A program made the translations under genes and the position numbers. Positions 26,820-36,442 of a stretch of 64,000 bases of DNA are shown piece by piece (positions within the stretch are counted from its first letter, which is position 1; each line of letters opens with the position of its first letter). The notes beneath the pieces are model-generated. The model made no database searches and was not told the DNA's origin. It was given only the letters and a program-made list of their open reading frames with translations. Source of the DNA: Peptoniphilus faecalis (GTDB lineage: Bacteria; Bacillota; Clostridia; Tissierellales; Peptoniphilaceae); assembly GCF_012976305.1 (NCBI RefSeq), contig NZ_JABDSR010000009.1, positions 1 to 64,000 of the forward strand, in the 5' to 3' direction.

Positions 26820-26833
26820 AATAGGAGTTGTTT

Positions 26834-29446
26834 ATGAAGTATTTAGGTTTACACGATATAAGAACTGAGTTTTTAAATTTTTTTGAATCAAAAAACCATT
26901 TAATATTACCAAGTTTTTCGCTAATTCCAAAAAATGACAAGTCACTTCTTTTAATCGGTGCAGGAATGGCGCCAATGAAAAAATTCTTTACTGGCGAAGA
27001 GATCCCACCTGCAAAGAGAGTTACGACTTGCCAAAAATGCATTAGAACTGGTGATATAGATAATGTAGGATTGACAGATAGACACGCAACATTTTTTGAA
27101 ATGTTAGGAAATTTTTCCTTTGGCGATTATTTCAAACACGAAGTGATTCCGTGGGCTTGGGAATTTTTAACAGTCAATCTTGAAATTCCAAAAGAAGATC
27201 TTTGGGTTACTGTTTATAAAGATGACGATGAAGCATACAATATTTGGAGAGATGTAATTGGAATCCCCGAAGAAAAAATTACTAGACTTGGAAAAGATGA
27301 TAATTTTTGGGAACTTGAGGTCGGCCCAAGCGGTCCATGCTCAGAAATATATGTTGATAGAGGATTAGAATATGGTTCAGAAGATGAAAGACCTGGTGGA
27401 GAAGGCGACAGATTTATCGAGGTTTGGAATTTAGTTTTCACACAATTTGATAAGGACGAAAATGGAAATTACAATCCACTTTCACATCCAAATATTGATA
27501 CGGGAATGGGTCTTGAAAGAATTGCCACAGTTTTACAAAAGACTGACAATATTTTTGAAATAGATGCAATAAAAGATATAATAGAAGAAATTGCAAAGGT
27601 TTCAGGCAAAAAATATGGCGAAGATAAAAAGGCAGATATTTCCTTTAGAGTTATAACCGACCACATAAGAGCAATGACTTTTATGATTTCTGATACAATA
27701 GTACCTTCAAATGAAGGAAGGGGTTATGTATTAAGAAGACTTATAAGAAGGGCTGCAAGACATGGAAGAAAACTAGGAATAAAGAGAGCTTTTCTTTTTG
27801 AAATTGCAGATATGGTAATTGATTCTTGGGGCGATCAATATAAAGAGTTAAAAGAAAATAGAGAGTCTATTAAAGAAATAATTAGAAGAGAAGAAGAAAA
27901 ATTCTTAGAAACTATTGACGATGGACTCGTAAGGCTTAATGCTCACATTAAAGAAATGAAGACAAATAATGAAAGGTTGTTAGAGGGCAAAAAAGCCTTT
28001 AAACTATATGACACTTATGGATTTCCAATTGATTTGACAGAAGAAATTTTAAAGGAAGAAGATCTTGATGTCGACATGACTGGATTTGAAGAAGAAATGG
28101 AACTTCAAAGGAAAAGAGCAAGAGATGCAAGAGATGATAAAAATATAGGCTGGGCAAATCAAGACAATAAGCACCTATTTGAAGGAATTTCCAATGAGTT
28201 TTTAGGTTACGAAAAAAATGAATGCAAAGGACATATTATAAGAATTATTTATGATGATGAAATTGTCGATTGCATAGATAAGGGCAAAAGGGGAATTGTA
28301 ATTCTAGACAAAACTACTTTTTATGGTGAAAGTGGTGGACAAGTAGGAGATACTGGAGAAATTATTTCCGACAAATTTAGATTAAGGGTAACTGATACTA
28401 AAAAGACTAAAGATGGGCTTCACCTTCACTTTGTAGAAGTTGAGGAAGGTAAACTAGAGAAAGCTCCTGTTAAAGCTATTATTGATGTTGTTAGAAGAAA
28501 TAATATAAGAAGAAATCACTCTGTAACTCACTTACTTCACAGAGCATTAAAGGACGTGCTTGGAAATCATGTAAATCAAGCTGGTTCCCTAGTTATGCCT
28601 GACAGAATGAGATTTGACTTTTCTCATTTTGAGGCGATGTCAAAGGAAGAAATTGATAAGGTTGAAAAAATTGTAAATGAAAAGATTTTTGAAGCTCTTC
28701 CCGTTGAAACCAAGATTACAAATTTAGATGAAGCAAAAAAAATGGGTGCAATTGGCCTATTCGAAGACAAATATCACGAAGAAGTTAGAGTTCTTTCCAT
28801 GGGAGATTATTCTAGGGAACTTTGTGGTGGTACTCATGTATCAAATACTTCTGAAATTTCCATGTTTAAAATACTATCTGAAAGTGGTATAAGTAATGGG
28901 ATAAGAAGAATTGAATCTATAACAGGTCCTGCTGTTTTAAAATATTTAAATGAACTAAAAGAGGAACAAGAAGAAATAGCCAGGGAATTGAAATCAAATA
29001 AAGATGAAATTCTACAAAAGATAAAATTAAACAACAAAAATCTTAAAGAAGCAAATAAAGAAATTGAAAGACTTGAGCGCGACATGGCAAAGGATCAAAT
29101 TTCAGGTCTTATTGATTTAGTAAAAGTTAAAAATGGCATAAATTATGTAATTAAAAAATTCGATGGGGTTGATGTAAACACACTTCGCGATTTAGCTGAT
29201 GAAGTTAGAAATAAAGTTGGTTCAGTTGTAGTTTTATTTGCGACAATAAATGATGGAAAACTTAACTTTGTATGTGCAGTTTCAAAAGATTTAGTAGAAA
29301 AGAAAATTGCTGCTGGAAAAATTATAAAAGAAATAGCAAAAGTTGCTGACGGAGGCGGAGGCGGAAGGCCAGATATGGCAACTGCTGGTGCTAAGAATTT
29401 AAATAAAGTTGATGAAGCTCTAAATAAGCTAAGAGAACTATTATAA
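26834..29446 (+). CDS. alaS: Alanyl-tRNA synthetase
   Basis: 870 residues; the ATG at 26834 follows AGGAG by six bases. Class II core (RxxFLxFFxxKxH start, GAGMAPMKKFF, TDRHATFFEMLGNFSFGDYF), the tRNA-recognition region, the editing domain with HSVTHLLHRAL and the Zn-binding CGGTHV, and the C-Ala domain ending in GGGGGRPDMATAGAK. Full length and apparently intact. It starts the conserved alaS-ireB-ruvX-DUF1292 order. Confidence 0.97.
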   Translation: MKYLGLHDIRTEFLNFFESKNHLILPSFSLIPKNDKSLLLIGAGMAPMKKFFTGEEIPPAKRVTTCQKCIRTGDIDNVGLTDRHATFFEMLGNFSFGDYFKHEVIPWAWEFLTVNLEIPKEDLWVTVYKDDDEAYNIWRDVIGIPEEKITRLGKDDNFWELEVGPSGPCSEIYVDRGLEYGSEDERPGGEGDRFIEVWNLVFTQFDKDENGNYNPLSHPNIDTGMGLERIATVLQKTDNIFEIDAIKDIIEEIAKVSGKKYGEDKKADISFRVITDHIRAMTFMISDTIVPSNEGRGYVLRRLIRRAARHGRKLGIKRAFLFEIADMVIDSWGDQYKELKENRESIKEIIRREEEKFLETIDDGLVRLNAHIKEMKTNNERLLEGKKAFKLYDTYGFPIDLTEEILKEEDLDVDMTGFEEEMELQRKRARDARDDKNIGWANQDNKHLFEGISNEFLGYEKNECKGHIIRIIYDDEIVDCIDKGKRGIVILDKTTFYGESGGQVGDTGEIISDKFRLRVTDTKKTKDGLHLHFVEVEEGKLEKAPVKAIIDVVRRNNIRRNHSVTHLLHRALKDVLGNHVNQAGSLVMPDRMRFDFSHFEAMSKEEIDKVEKIVNEKIFEALPVETKITNLDEAKKMGAIGLFEDKYHEEVRVLSMGDYSRELCGGTHVSNTSEISMFKILSESGISNGIRRIESITGPAVLKYLNELKEEQEEIARELKSNKDEILQKIKLNNKNLKEANKEIERLERDMAKDQISGLIDLVKVKNGINYVIKKFDGVDVNTLRDLADEVRNKVGSVVVLFATINDGKLNFVCAVSKDLVEKKIAAGKIIKEIAKVADGGGGGRPDMATAGAKNLNKVDEALNKLRELL

Positions 29447-29493
29447 TATTATCAAAGAAGATATTTTATGATATAATCTATCTGGGGGTAATT

Positions 29494-29748
29494 ATGGATC
29501 AAAACAATAATACACAAATTTTTGAAAAAAGCAGTTTGGAACAAGAGAGAATTAAGAGTGTTTTAAAAGTTGTTTATAATGCTCTAGAGGAAAAGGGATA
29601 CAATCCTTCTGACCAAATTATTGGATATATATTATCTGGCGATCCAACTTATATTACAAGTCATGATAATGCAAGATCCATGATTCAAGAAATAGAGCGC
29701 GATGAACTTTTACAAGAAATGTTGAAAGTTTATTTAGAAAAAAATTGA
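29494..29748 (+). CDS. ireB: IreB family regulatory phosphoprotein (UPF0297)
   Basis: 84 residues, matching the DUF965/UPF0297 family in length and in GYNPSDQIIGYILSGDPTYIT and DNARSMIQEIERDE. In Enterococcus, IreB is a substrate of the Ser/Thr kinase IreK and modulates cephalosporin tolerance; in B. subtilis it is YrzL. GGGGG precedes the ATG, and TATAAT at 29472-29477 may be a local promoter. It lies between alaS and ruvX as in B. subtilis. Confidence 0.92.
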   Translation: MDQNNNTQIFEKSSLEQERIKSVLKVVYNALEEKGYNPSDQIIGYILSGDPTYITSHDNARSMIQEIERDELLQEMLKVYLEKN

Positions 29749-29769
29749 GATGGCTAGACCATCTCTTTT
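29747..29769 (+). terminator. Weak terminator-like hairpin after ireB
   Basis: GAGATGG/CCATCTC with a five-base loop but only four T, so partial read-through into ruvX is likely. Confidence 0.5.
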
Positions 29770-29805
29770 ACATATTATATATGTACCTGTAAAGGTTGTG
29801 GTTAT

Positions 29806-30222
29806 ATGAATAAAGTTTTAGGCCTTGATGTTGGCGATGTATGGATTGGAGTAGCAATATCTGATGCTCTCATGCTTACAGCGCAGCCTCTTATGACTAT
29901 AAAAAGAGAATCAAACAAAAGCGTCTATGATAAAATTCATGACATAATAAAAGAAAATAATATTGAAAAAATAGTGGTAGGTCTTCCAAAGAACATGAAC
30001 AATACTATTGGGCCGCAAAGTGAAAAAGTCATGAAGTTTGCAGAAAAATTGAAAAACAAATTTGGTATTGAAATTGAGTATGTTGACGAAAGGATGACCA
30101 CTTTGATGGCTGAACAAGTTTTAATAGCGGGTTCTGTTCGAAGAGAAAATAGGAAAAAATATATAGATAAAATTGCAGCAACATATATTCTGCAAAGCTA
30201 TCTGGATAGATTAAATTTATAG
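29806..30222 (+). CDS. ruvX: Holliday junction resolvase-like protein RuvX/YqgF
   Basis: 138 residues with an RNase H fold: GLDVGDVWIGVAISD at the N-terminus, VVGLPKNMNNTIGPQSEKV and YVDERMTT supplying acidic residues. Family members act in 16S rRNA 5' processing and possibly resolve junctions. Neighbours (ireB, DUF1292) match the widely conserved Firmicute cluster. Confidence 0.93.
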   Translation: MNKVLGLDVGDVWIGVAISDALMLTAQPLMTIKRESNKSVYDKIHDIIKENNIEKIVVGLPKNMNNTIGPQSEKVMKFAEKLKNKFGIEIEYVDERMTTLMAEQVLIAGSVRRENRKKYIDKIAATYILQSYLDRLNL

Positions 30223-30230
30223 GTGAAAAA

Positions 30231-30470
30231 ATGAAAAAAATAAAATTATATGATGAAAATAATGTTGAAGTTGAATTTTTTGTGGATGCAAAATTTTCAA
30301 TTGACGACACAGACTATGTTGCACTCTATACAGATGAAAAGGAACCAGAAATCTATATATTAAAAGTGATAGAAGATGAATTGGGTGAAGAGCTTCTTGC
30401 AGGGATTGATGATGATGAACTTGAAGAAGCAAAAGAAGCCTATGAAGAACTTTTAAATGAATTAGAATAG
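30231..30470 (+). CDS. DUF1292 family protein (YrzB-like)
   Basis: 79 residues, very acidic, with the DUF1292 pattern VEFFVDAKFSIDDTDYVALY and EIYILKVIEDELGEE. Function unknown; conserved third member of the ireB-ruvX-yrzB trio. AGGTG lies before the ATG, eight bases after ruvX. Confidence 0.9.
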   Translation: MKKIKLYDENNVEVEFFVDAKFSIDDTDYVALYTDEKEPEIYILKVIEDELGEELLAGIDDDELEEAKEAYEELLNELE

Positions 30471-30478
30471 GTGAGAAT

Positions 30479-30937
30479 ATGGATTTAAAAATTGATCCTG
30501 TTAAAAAGATCTTAAAAGATAGTGGTTATAAATACACTAAACAAAGAGCTAAGGTTTATGAAATTTTTTTGGACAACAAAGATAAGCATTTGACTACTGA
30601 AGAAGTTTATAATTTAGTTGCAAAAAAAGATCCTGAAATGGGAATTGCAACTATATATAGGACTGTTCAATTATTTCACAAACTGGGAATTTTAGATCAA
30701 ATTGTATTTGATGACAATATTATAAGATACGAACTCAGAATTCCAACAGAAGGTCATAGACACCATCATCTTATATGCATAAATTGCGGTAAAGTAGAAG
30801 AAATTGACATTGACAATTTAAATGAACTAGAAGCAAAAGTTGAAAAAGAAAAGAATTTTAAGATAGTTGACCACACTCTAAAATTTATGGGTTATTGCGA
30901 AGACTGCCGCCACAAATTTGAGGAGAAGGCAAATTAA
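30479..30937 (+). CDS. Fur family metal- or peroxide-responsive regulator
   Basis: 152 residues with an N-terminal winged helix (KYTKQRAKVYEIFL, MGIATIYRTVQLFHKLGIL) and a dimerisation/metal domain with the His-rich GHRHHHLICINCGKVEEID and the second CxxC in YCEDCRHKF. The two CxxC pairs give the structural Zn site of Fur, PerR and Zur. Which metal it senses cannot be told from this. Stop and the next start overlap (TAATG), so it is cotranscribed with RNase J. Confidence 0.9.
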   Translation: MDLKIDPVKKILKDSGYKYTKQRAKVYEIFLDNKDKHLTTEEVYNLVAKKDPEMGIATIYRTVQLFHKLGILDQIVFDDNIIRYELRIPTEGHRHHHLICINCGKVEEIDIDNLNELEAKVEKEKNFKIVDHTLKFMGYCEDCRHKFEEKAN

Positions 30938-32598
30938 TGAAAAACACTAATAAAGTGAAGATTATTCCTCTGGGAGGACTTCACGAGATTGGAAAAAATC
31001 TTACAGTTATAGAGTACAGAGAAGATATTATTATCATCGACTGTGGTATGACTTTCCCAGAAGACGAAATGCTTGGTATTGATGTAGTAATACCAGATGT
31101 AACTTATTTAGAAAACAACAAAAATAGAATTAGAGGGCTTGTATTAACTCACGGTCATGAAGACCACATTGGTGCTATTCCATATGTTATGAGAAAACTA
31201 GATCTAGACATTTATGGGACAGGTCTTACTATTGGACTTTTAGAGAATAAGCTAAAGGAACATAGACTTTCAAGAGATAAGCTTCATGTAGTAAATGCTG
31301 GAGATGTAGTTAAACTTGGTAAAATGGAAGTTGAATGGATTAGCGTAAATCACTCTATACCTGATTCTTGTGCTCTTGCAATAAAGACACCTCTTGGATA
31401 CATTTATCACTCAGGAGATTTTAAAGTTGACTTTACACCAATTAGTGGAGAGCCAATTAACTTGACTAGGATAGCGGAAATTGGTAAAAAAGGTGTGTTG
31501 GCGATGATTGGAGAAAGCACAAATGTGCTTAGGCCAGGATACACGATGAGTGAATCAAAAGTTGGAGAAACTTTTAATAGACTTTTCCAAAGTTTACAAG
31601 ACAATAGAATTATAATTGCAACTTTTGCGTCAAATGTACACAGAGTACAACAAATTATAAATTCTGCGGAAAAATATGGCAGGAAGGTTGTTTTATCGGG
31701 TAGATCCATGGTAAATGTAACGGAAACTGCTAGAAGACTTGGTCAATTTAGAGTTAAGAAAGATACCTTTGTTGATATCAAGGATATGGATAAGTACGAT
31801 GACAGCGAGCTTGTGCTAATTACAACAGGCTCACAAGGAGAACCAATGTCAGCTCTTACTAGAATTGCCTATGGGGAACATAGAAAGATCCAACTTACTC
31901 CAAATGATGCTGTTATTCTATCTGCAACGCCAATTCCTGGAAATGAAAATGCAGTTACAAAAGTTATAAATAGACTTCTTGAAAGAGGAGCAAAGGTAAT
32001 TTATGAAACTCTTTCAGAAATTCACGTTTCAGGTCACGCTTGTCAAGAGGAATTAAAATTAATTTTAAGCTTAGTAAAGCCAAAGTATTTTATTCCTGCT
32101 CATGGCGAAGTTAGACATCTCATGGAGCACGCAAAGATTGCAACTCAAATGGGAATACCAGAAGAGAATATTTTCATAATGGAAAATGGAAACTGTCTTG
32201 AAATCTCACAAAAAGAAGCAAAAGTAGTTGGCGATGTACCTTCAGGAAATATTTTAGTAGATGGACTTGGCGTAGGAGATGTAGGCAATATTGTCCTAAG
32301 AGACAGAAGACATCTTTCTGAAGATGGATTAATTATTGTTGTAATAACTATTACAAAAGAAGGAAAAGTTGTATCAGGACCTGATATAATATCTAGGGGC
32401 TTTGTATATGTGAGAGAGTCTGAAGATTTAATAGAAGATGCAAAAAATGTTGTCAGAAAAATATTAAAAGAAGATTCAAGAGAAAATCTAAAGGATTGGA
32501 ATGGCTTAAAGTCAGATATTAGGGACAATTTGAGATCATATATTTTCAAAAACACAAAGAGAAATCCTATGATTTTACCAATTATTATGGAGGTTTAG
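30937..32598 (+). CDS. rnj: Ribonuclease J
   Basis: 553-residue metallo-beta-lactamase/beta-CASP nuclease. The HGHEDHIGAIPYV motif binds two Zn ions; IYHSGDFKVD, the beta-CASP motifs GRSM, TGSQGEP and SGHACQEEL, and a C-terminal domain are present. It performs 5'-3' exo- and endonucleolytic mRNA decay and rRNA maturation. ATG overlaps the stop codon of the Fur-family gene. Confidence 0.95.
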   Translation: MKNTNKVKIIPLGGLHEIGKNLTVIEYREDIIIIDCGMTFPEDEMLGIDVVIPDVTYLENNKNRIRGLVLTHGHEDHIGAIPYVMRKLDLDIYGTGLTIGLLENKLKEHRLSRDKLHVVNAGDVVKLGKMEVEWISVNHSIPDSCALAIKTPLGYIYHSGDFKVDFTPISGEPINLTRIAEIGKKGVLAMIGESTNVLRPGYTMSESKVGETFNRLFQSLQDNRIIIATFASNVHRVQQIINSAEKYGRKVVLSGRSMVNVTETARRLGQFRVKKDTFVDIKDMDKYDDSELVLITTGSQGEPMSALTRIAYGEHRKIQLTPNDAVILSATPIPGNENAVTKVINRLLERGAKVIYETLSEIHVSGHACQEELKLILSLVKPKYFIPAHGEVRHLMEHAKIATQMGIPEENIFIMENGNCLEISQKEAKVVGDVPSGNILVDGLGVGDVGNIVLRDRRHLSEDGLIIVVITITKEGKVVSGPDIISRGFVYVRESEDLIEDAKNVVRKILKEDSRENLKDWNGLKSDIRDNLRSYIFKNTKRNPMILPIIMEV

Positions 32599-32605
32599 GA
32601 TATTC

Positions 32606-32631
32606 AGGGAATCTATTAGGTTCCCTTTTTT
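32606..32631 (+). terminator. Intrinsic terminator after RNase J gene
   Basis: Short GGGAA/TTCCC stem with a nine-base loop and six T, ending 10 bases before the next start codon. Confidence 0.6.
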
Positions 32632-32640
32632 AGAGGGATT

Positions 32641-33297
32641 ATGCCAAATATAAATTACGATTATATAGAAAATTATTTGAGAAAATTAAAAGATATTAAA
32701 GATGAAAAACTTAGGGACATGAATGATTATGCAGAGAAAAACCATGTTCCCATAATTGAAAGAGAAAGCGAAGAATTTATAAATTTTTTAATATCAATGC
32801 AAAAACCAAAAAAAATTCTTGAACTGGGAACGGCAATTGGTTATTCATCAATTTCCTTTGCAAAGAGAAATAAATCAATAGAAAAAATTGACAGTGTTGA
32901 ATTGAAAAAAGAAATGGCAGAGATTGCAAGAAAAAATATTTCTGACATTGGTTTGGAAAAAATCATTGAAGTTCACGAAAGTGATGCTTATGATTTTTTA
33001 GTAGATTTAGATGAAAAATATGATCTAATATTTATAGATGCAGCAAAGGGTCAGTACGAAAAATATTTTGACTTGGCACTTAAAAATTTAAAAGAAGAGG
33101 GAATTATTATTTGCGACAATGTCCTATTCAAGGGAATGGTTGCTGAAGATTCTCTAGTTAAGAGAAGAAAAATAACAATAGTAAAAAGACTTAGAAAATT
33201 TTTAAAAGATATTTCGGAAGATGATAGATTTATATCTTCTGTAGTGCCAATTGGAGATGGCATACTTTTAGTTAGGAGAAAAGATGAAGAAGATTGA
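32641..33297 (+). CDS. trmR: tRNA 5-hydroxyuridine methyltransferase-like O-methyltransferase
   Basis: 218-residue SAM-dependent methyltransferase of the class I O-methyltransferase family (PF01596): ILELGTAIGYSSISFA is the SAM site, and DLIFIDAAKGQYEKYFDLAL plus IIICDNVLFKGMV are metal/substrate motifs. Its overlap with a U32 peptidase-like gene and then udk is the yrrM-yrrN/O-udk order of B. subtilis, where TrmR converts ho5U34 to mo5U34 in tRNA. That role is inferred from family and order. Confidence 0.85.
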   Translation: MPNINYDYIENYLRKLKDIKDEKLRDMNDYAEKNHVPIIERESEEFINFLISMQKPKKILELGTAIGYSSISFAKRNKSIEKIDSVELKKEMAEIARKNISDIGLEKIIEVHESDAYDFLVDLDEKYDLIFIDAAKGQYEKYFDLALKNLKEEGIIICDNVLFKGMVAEDSLVKRRKITIVKRLRKFLKDISEDDRFISSVVPIGDGILLVRRKDEED

Positions 33298-34513
33298 ACT
33301 TTTAGCACCAGCTGGTGATGTTAATAAATTAAAAACTGCAGTGGAATATGGTGCAGATGCAGTTTATCTTGGAGGGGAGAGTTTTGGGCTTAGAAAGGCT
33401 TCAAAGAATTTTTCCATAGAGGATATTAAGTGGGCAGCAGATTATTTACACGAAAAAGGAAAGACTCTTCATGTAACTTTAAATATAATACCTCACGACA
33501 AGGACATTGTTGGAGTGGAAGATTATATTAAAAATTTATATGAAATTGGAGTTGATGCATTAATAGTTGCAGATCCTGGAATGTTTATGAAAGTAAAAGA
33601 AGTTGCTCCAGATTTTCCAATTCACATTTCCACTCAAGGCTCGGTTACAAATGCTGAAACTGTAAAGTTTTGGGAAAAACTTGGAGCAGAAAGAGTTGTA
33701 ATGGCGAGAGAATTAAGTTTAAAAGAAGTTTCTGATATAATTAAAAAAGTTGGAGACTCCATTGAAATAGAGACTTTTGCCCATGGAGCAATGTGTATGT
33801 CTTATTCAGGAAGATGTCTACTTTCAAATTACATGACTGGAAGAGATGCTAATATGGGCGATTGTGCACAACCTTGCAGATATAAATATCACTTAGTTGA
33901 AGAAAAAAGACCTGGAGAATATTTTCCAATTGAAGAGCATGATGAAGGTACTTTTATAATGAATTCAAAGGATCTTTGTATGATCAAGCATATTGACGAT
34001 TTAATTGAAGCTGGTATTTCAAGCCTTAAAATTGAAGGTAGAGTAAAAAGTGAATACTACCTTGCAACTGTAATAAGATCTTACAGAATGGCGATTGATG
34101 CTTATTATGATGATCCAAAAAATTATAAGTACGATCCTTATCTTTTAAAAGAGATAAAGAAAGTAAGCCATAGAGATTTTACTACTGGATTTTTTTATGG
34201 AAAGGCAAACGAAAGCTCTCAAGTATATGAGGATAATTCTTATATAAGGGGCTATGACTTCCTTGGAATTGTGTTAGATTATGATGAAAATTCAAAGATT
34301 GCAACTATTGAGCAAAGAAATAGAGTTTTCCTTGGAGATGAAATAGAAATTTTTGGACCTGGAATAAAGCATTTTGACTACAAAATTGAAAAAATGTTAG
34401 ATGAAAAGGATAATGAAATTGAAGTTGCAAATAAGGCGAAGCAGATTTTTAAAATAAAAATAGATAAACCTGTTAAAAAAGGATTTATTTTAAGGAGAGA
34501 AAATGAGCAATAA
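33284..34513 (+). CDS. trhP: U32 family protein, tRNA uridine-34 hydroxylase (TrhP-like)
   Basis: 409 residues, starting [27 protein letters not shown]. The U32 signature [22 protein letters not shown] and the cysteines in [11 protein letters not shown] are present, matching the Fe-S/prephenate-dependent TrhP/YrrO group that hydroxylates U34. Followed by a U32 C-terminal beta domain. It overlaps the methyltransferase gene by 14 bases and udk by 11, so the hydroxylase and methylase would act in sequence on wobble uridine. Confidence 0.9.
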   Translation: MKKIELLAPAGDVNKLKTAVEYGADAVYLGGESFGLRKASKNFSIEDIKWAADYLHEKGKTLHVTLNIIPHDKDIVGVEDYIKNLYEIGVDALIVADPGMFMKVKEVAPDFPIHISTQGSVTNAETVKFWEKLGAERVVMARELSLKEVSDIIKKVGDSIEIETFAHGAMCMSYSGRCLLSNYMTGRDANMGDCAQPCRYKYHLVEEKRPGEYFPIEEHDEGTFIMNSKDLCMIKHIDDLIEAGISSLKIEGRVKSEYYLATVIRSYRMAIDAYYDDPKNYKYDPYLLKEIKKVSHRDFTTGFFYGKANESSQVYEDNSYIRGYDFLGIVLDYDENSKIATIEQRNRVFLGDEIEIFGPGIKHFDYKIEKMLDEKDNEIEVANKAKQIFKIKIDKPVKKGFILRRENEQ

Positions 34514-35120
34514 AGCCTGTATTATTGGCATATGTGGCGGAAGTGGAAGTGGGAAAAGTACTGTAACAAAAAAATTGATTGAACTTATTGGAAGGGAAAA
34601 TGTGTCTGTGATTGAACAAGATTCCTATTATAAAGATCAATCAAACTTGGTATTTGAAGACAGAATAAAGACAAATTATGATCATCCCCTTGCCTTTGAT
34701 AATGACCTTTTGTATGAACATCTAAAGATGCTAAAGGAAGGAAGAGAAATCGAAAAACCAATTTATGATTTTTCAATTCACAATAGAAAAAAGGAAAAGG
34801 AAATTGTAATCCCAAAGCCAATAATTATTTTAGAGGGAATTTTGATTTTTAGCGAAGCAAATTTAATTGACATAATGGATATAAAAGTCTTCGTCGATAC
34901 AGATGCTGACGTGCGCATAATAAGAAGAATTAAAAGAGATATGAAGGAGAGGGGGAGGTCTTTAGATTCTGTAATTGAGCAGTATCTATCTACAGTTAGA
35001 CCATCTCATCTTCAATTTGTTGAACCTTCAAAGAGGTATGCAGACATAATTGTGCCTGAAGGTGGAGAAAATGAAGTTGCGATTGATCTTTTATATCAAA
35101 AAATTAAATCTTTAGTGTAA
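34503..35120 (+). CDS. udk: Uridine kinase
   Basis: 205 residues: P-loop [29 protein letters not shown], and the lid [16 protein letters not shown]. It phosphorylates uridine and cytidine for pyrimidine salvage. The usual uridine kinase length. Overlaps the end of trhP. Confidence 0.94.
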   Translation: MSNKACIIGICGGSGSGKSTVTKKLIELIGRENVSVIEQDSYYKDQSNLVFEDRIKTNYDHPLAFDNDLLYEHLKMLKEGREIEKPIYDFSIHNRKKEKEIVIPKPIIILEGILIFSEANLIDIMDIKVFVDTDADVRIIRRIKRDMKERGRSLDSVIEQYLSTVRPSHLQFVEPSKRYADIIVPEGGENEVAIDLLYQKIKSLV

Positions 35121-35126
35121 AAATAA

Positions 35127-35155
35127 TTGACAAGATAAAATCTATGTGTTATCAT
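35127..35155 (+). promoter_or_regulatory. Promoter of the infC-rpmI-rplT operon
   Basis: TTGACA at 35127-35132 and TATCAT at 35150-35155 with a 17-base spacer. Confidence 0.75.
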
Positions 35156-35161
35156 GTCTTT

Positions 35162-35275
35162 TGTTATTAAAGAAGAAGTCCGCTTCTCACCTAATGGCTA
35201 AGTCATTTAGGTTATTTTAAAATTACGATGAATTTGCGGGCATCTTTAGGTGCTCGCTTTTTTAATTTACGGAGG
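35162..35275 (+). promoter_or_regulatory. infC/L20 operon leader with attenuator
   Basis: The leader contains a GAAG/CTTC hairpin, an ACCTAA/TTAGGT stem (about 35191-35215) and a terminator GCGGGCA/TGCTCGC (35236-35257) followed by six T, just before the GGAGG of infC. This matches the plan of L20-controlled attenuation in Firmicutes. I see no clear L20 mimicry site by eye. Confidence 0.7.
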
Positions 35276-35284
35276 TGCTTAGAA

Positions 35285-35812
35285 ATTAAAGAACTTCAAA
35301 TTAATGAAGAGATAAGGGAAAAGGAAGTCAGATTGGTAGATGATGAAGGTAATCAATTAGGTGTTGTGCCTAAGTTGCAAGCCATTGATTTGGCTATATC
35401 TAAAAAACTGGACTTAGTGAATGTTGCGCCAAATGCAAAACCACCAGTATGTCGTTTAATGGACTATGGTAAATACAAATACGACACGGAGAAAAAAGAA
35501 AAAGAAGCTAAGAAAAAACAAAAGGTGATCAATATTAAGGAGCTTAGATTCACTCCAAATATTGAAGATCATGACTTGAATACTAAAGCCAATAGAGCTA
35601 TTGATTTCTTAAAAAATGGTGATAGAATTAAGGTTTCAGTTAGATTTAGAGGTAGAGAAATGGGTCATACTGATCTTGGAAAAGAAGTTCTCGATAAGTT
35701 TTATGATTTAATTTCTGAGTATGGAGTTGTGGACAAAAAACCTAAAATGGAAGGAAGAAATCTTGTGATGTTCCTTTCAGAGAGAAAAGACAAGGATAAG
35801 TCTGATAATTAA
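35285..35812 (+). CDS. infC: Translation initiation factor IF-3, AUU start
   Basis: 175 residues beginning [19 protein letters not shown] as read, with N- and C-terminal IF-3 domains and linker [28 protein letters not shown]. No ATG, GTG or TTG lies at a suitable spot: GGAGGTG (35271-35277) is followed nine bases later by ATT. An in-frame ATG at 35228 lies before the terminator hairpin, whose 20 encoded residues do not resemble IF-3. E. coli infC uses AUU for autoregulation, so AUU is the likely start here. Confidence 0.9.
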   Translation: MKELQINEEIREKEVRLVDDEGNQLGVVPKLQAIDLAISKKLDLVNVAPNAKPPVCRLMDYGKYKYDTEKKEKEAKKKQKVINIKELRFTPNIEDHDLNTKANRAIDFLKNGDRIKVSVRFRGREMGHTDLGKEVLDKFYDLISEYGVVDKKPKMEGRNLVMFLSERKDKDKSDN

Positions 35813-35823
35813 GGAGGATTTTT

Positions 35824-36015
35824 ATGGCAAAAATGAAAACTCACAGAGCTTCCGCGAAGAGGTTTAAGAGAACAGGTTCTGGAAAGCTTAGAAGATTTTA
35901 TGCTTATAAAGGACATTTAACTGGAAAGAAAACTGCTAAAAGACTAAGAAAACTTAGAAAAGGTAGTTTAGTTTCTAAAGGTGATCAAAAGAGAATTGAT
36001 CACATGATCCCTTAA
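35824..36015 (+). CDS. rpmI: 50S ribosomal protein L35
   Basis: 63 residues, highly basic, [21 protein letters not shown] start typical of L35 and full length. GGAGG precedes the ATG. Between infC and rplT in the standard order. Confidence 0.97.
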   Translation: MAKMKTHRASAKRFKRTGSGKLRRFYAYKGHLTGKKTAKRLRKLRKGSLVSKGDQKRIDHMIP

Positions 36016-36027
36016 TAGGAGGTAAAG

Positions 36028-36378
36028 ATGGCTAGAGTAAAAAGAGGCGTTAACGCTAAAAAAAGACATAATAATATCCTAAAACAAGCTAAGGGATATT
36101 TTGGTGCTAAATCAAAATTATTTAGAACTGCTAATCAAGCTGTTATGAAATCTCTTAACTATGAATATATTGGTAGAAAGCAAAGAAAAAGAGATTTTAG
36201 AAAACTTTGGATTACAAGAATTAATGCTGCTGCAAGACTTAATGGAATGAGTTATTCAAAATTTATCAGTGGTCTTAAGAAAGCTAATGTAAATATAAAC
36301 AGAAAAATGCTTTCTGAAATGGCTATTAATGATCCACAAGGCTTTGCAAAATTAGTTCAAATTGCAAAAGAACAATAA
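36028..36378 (+). CDS. rplT: 50S ribosomal protein L20
   Basis: 116 residues: [24 protein letters not shown] at the start and the C-terminal domain [23 protein letters not shown], complete. L20 is an early 50S assembly protein and the usual repressor of its own operon through the leader. Confidence 0.97.
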   Translation: MARVKRGVNAKKRHNNILKQAKGYFGAKSKLFRTANQAVMKSLNYEYIGRKQRKRDFRKLWITRINAAARLNGMSYSKFISGLKKANVNINRKMLSEMAINDPQGFAKLVQIAKEQ

Positions 36379-36382
36379 TAAT

Positions 36383-36404
36383 GCTCCCTTTTGGGAGCTT
36401 TTTT
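36383..36404 (+). terminator. Intrinsic terminator after rplT
   Basis: GCTCCC/GGGAGC stem, TTTT loop, six T. Confidence 0.92.
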
Positions 36405-36442
36405 GCATAACAAATATATGAATACATTATAATGAGGGTACT

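Noticed and set aside
26782-26833. T-box for alaS
   Set aside because: The leader is under 50 bases and has no AGAGAG box or GGTGG motif.
35228-35284. infC start at the ATG at 35228
   Set aside because: The ATG is upstream of the attenuator hairpin, lacks a ribosome site, and the added residues do not match IF-3.
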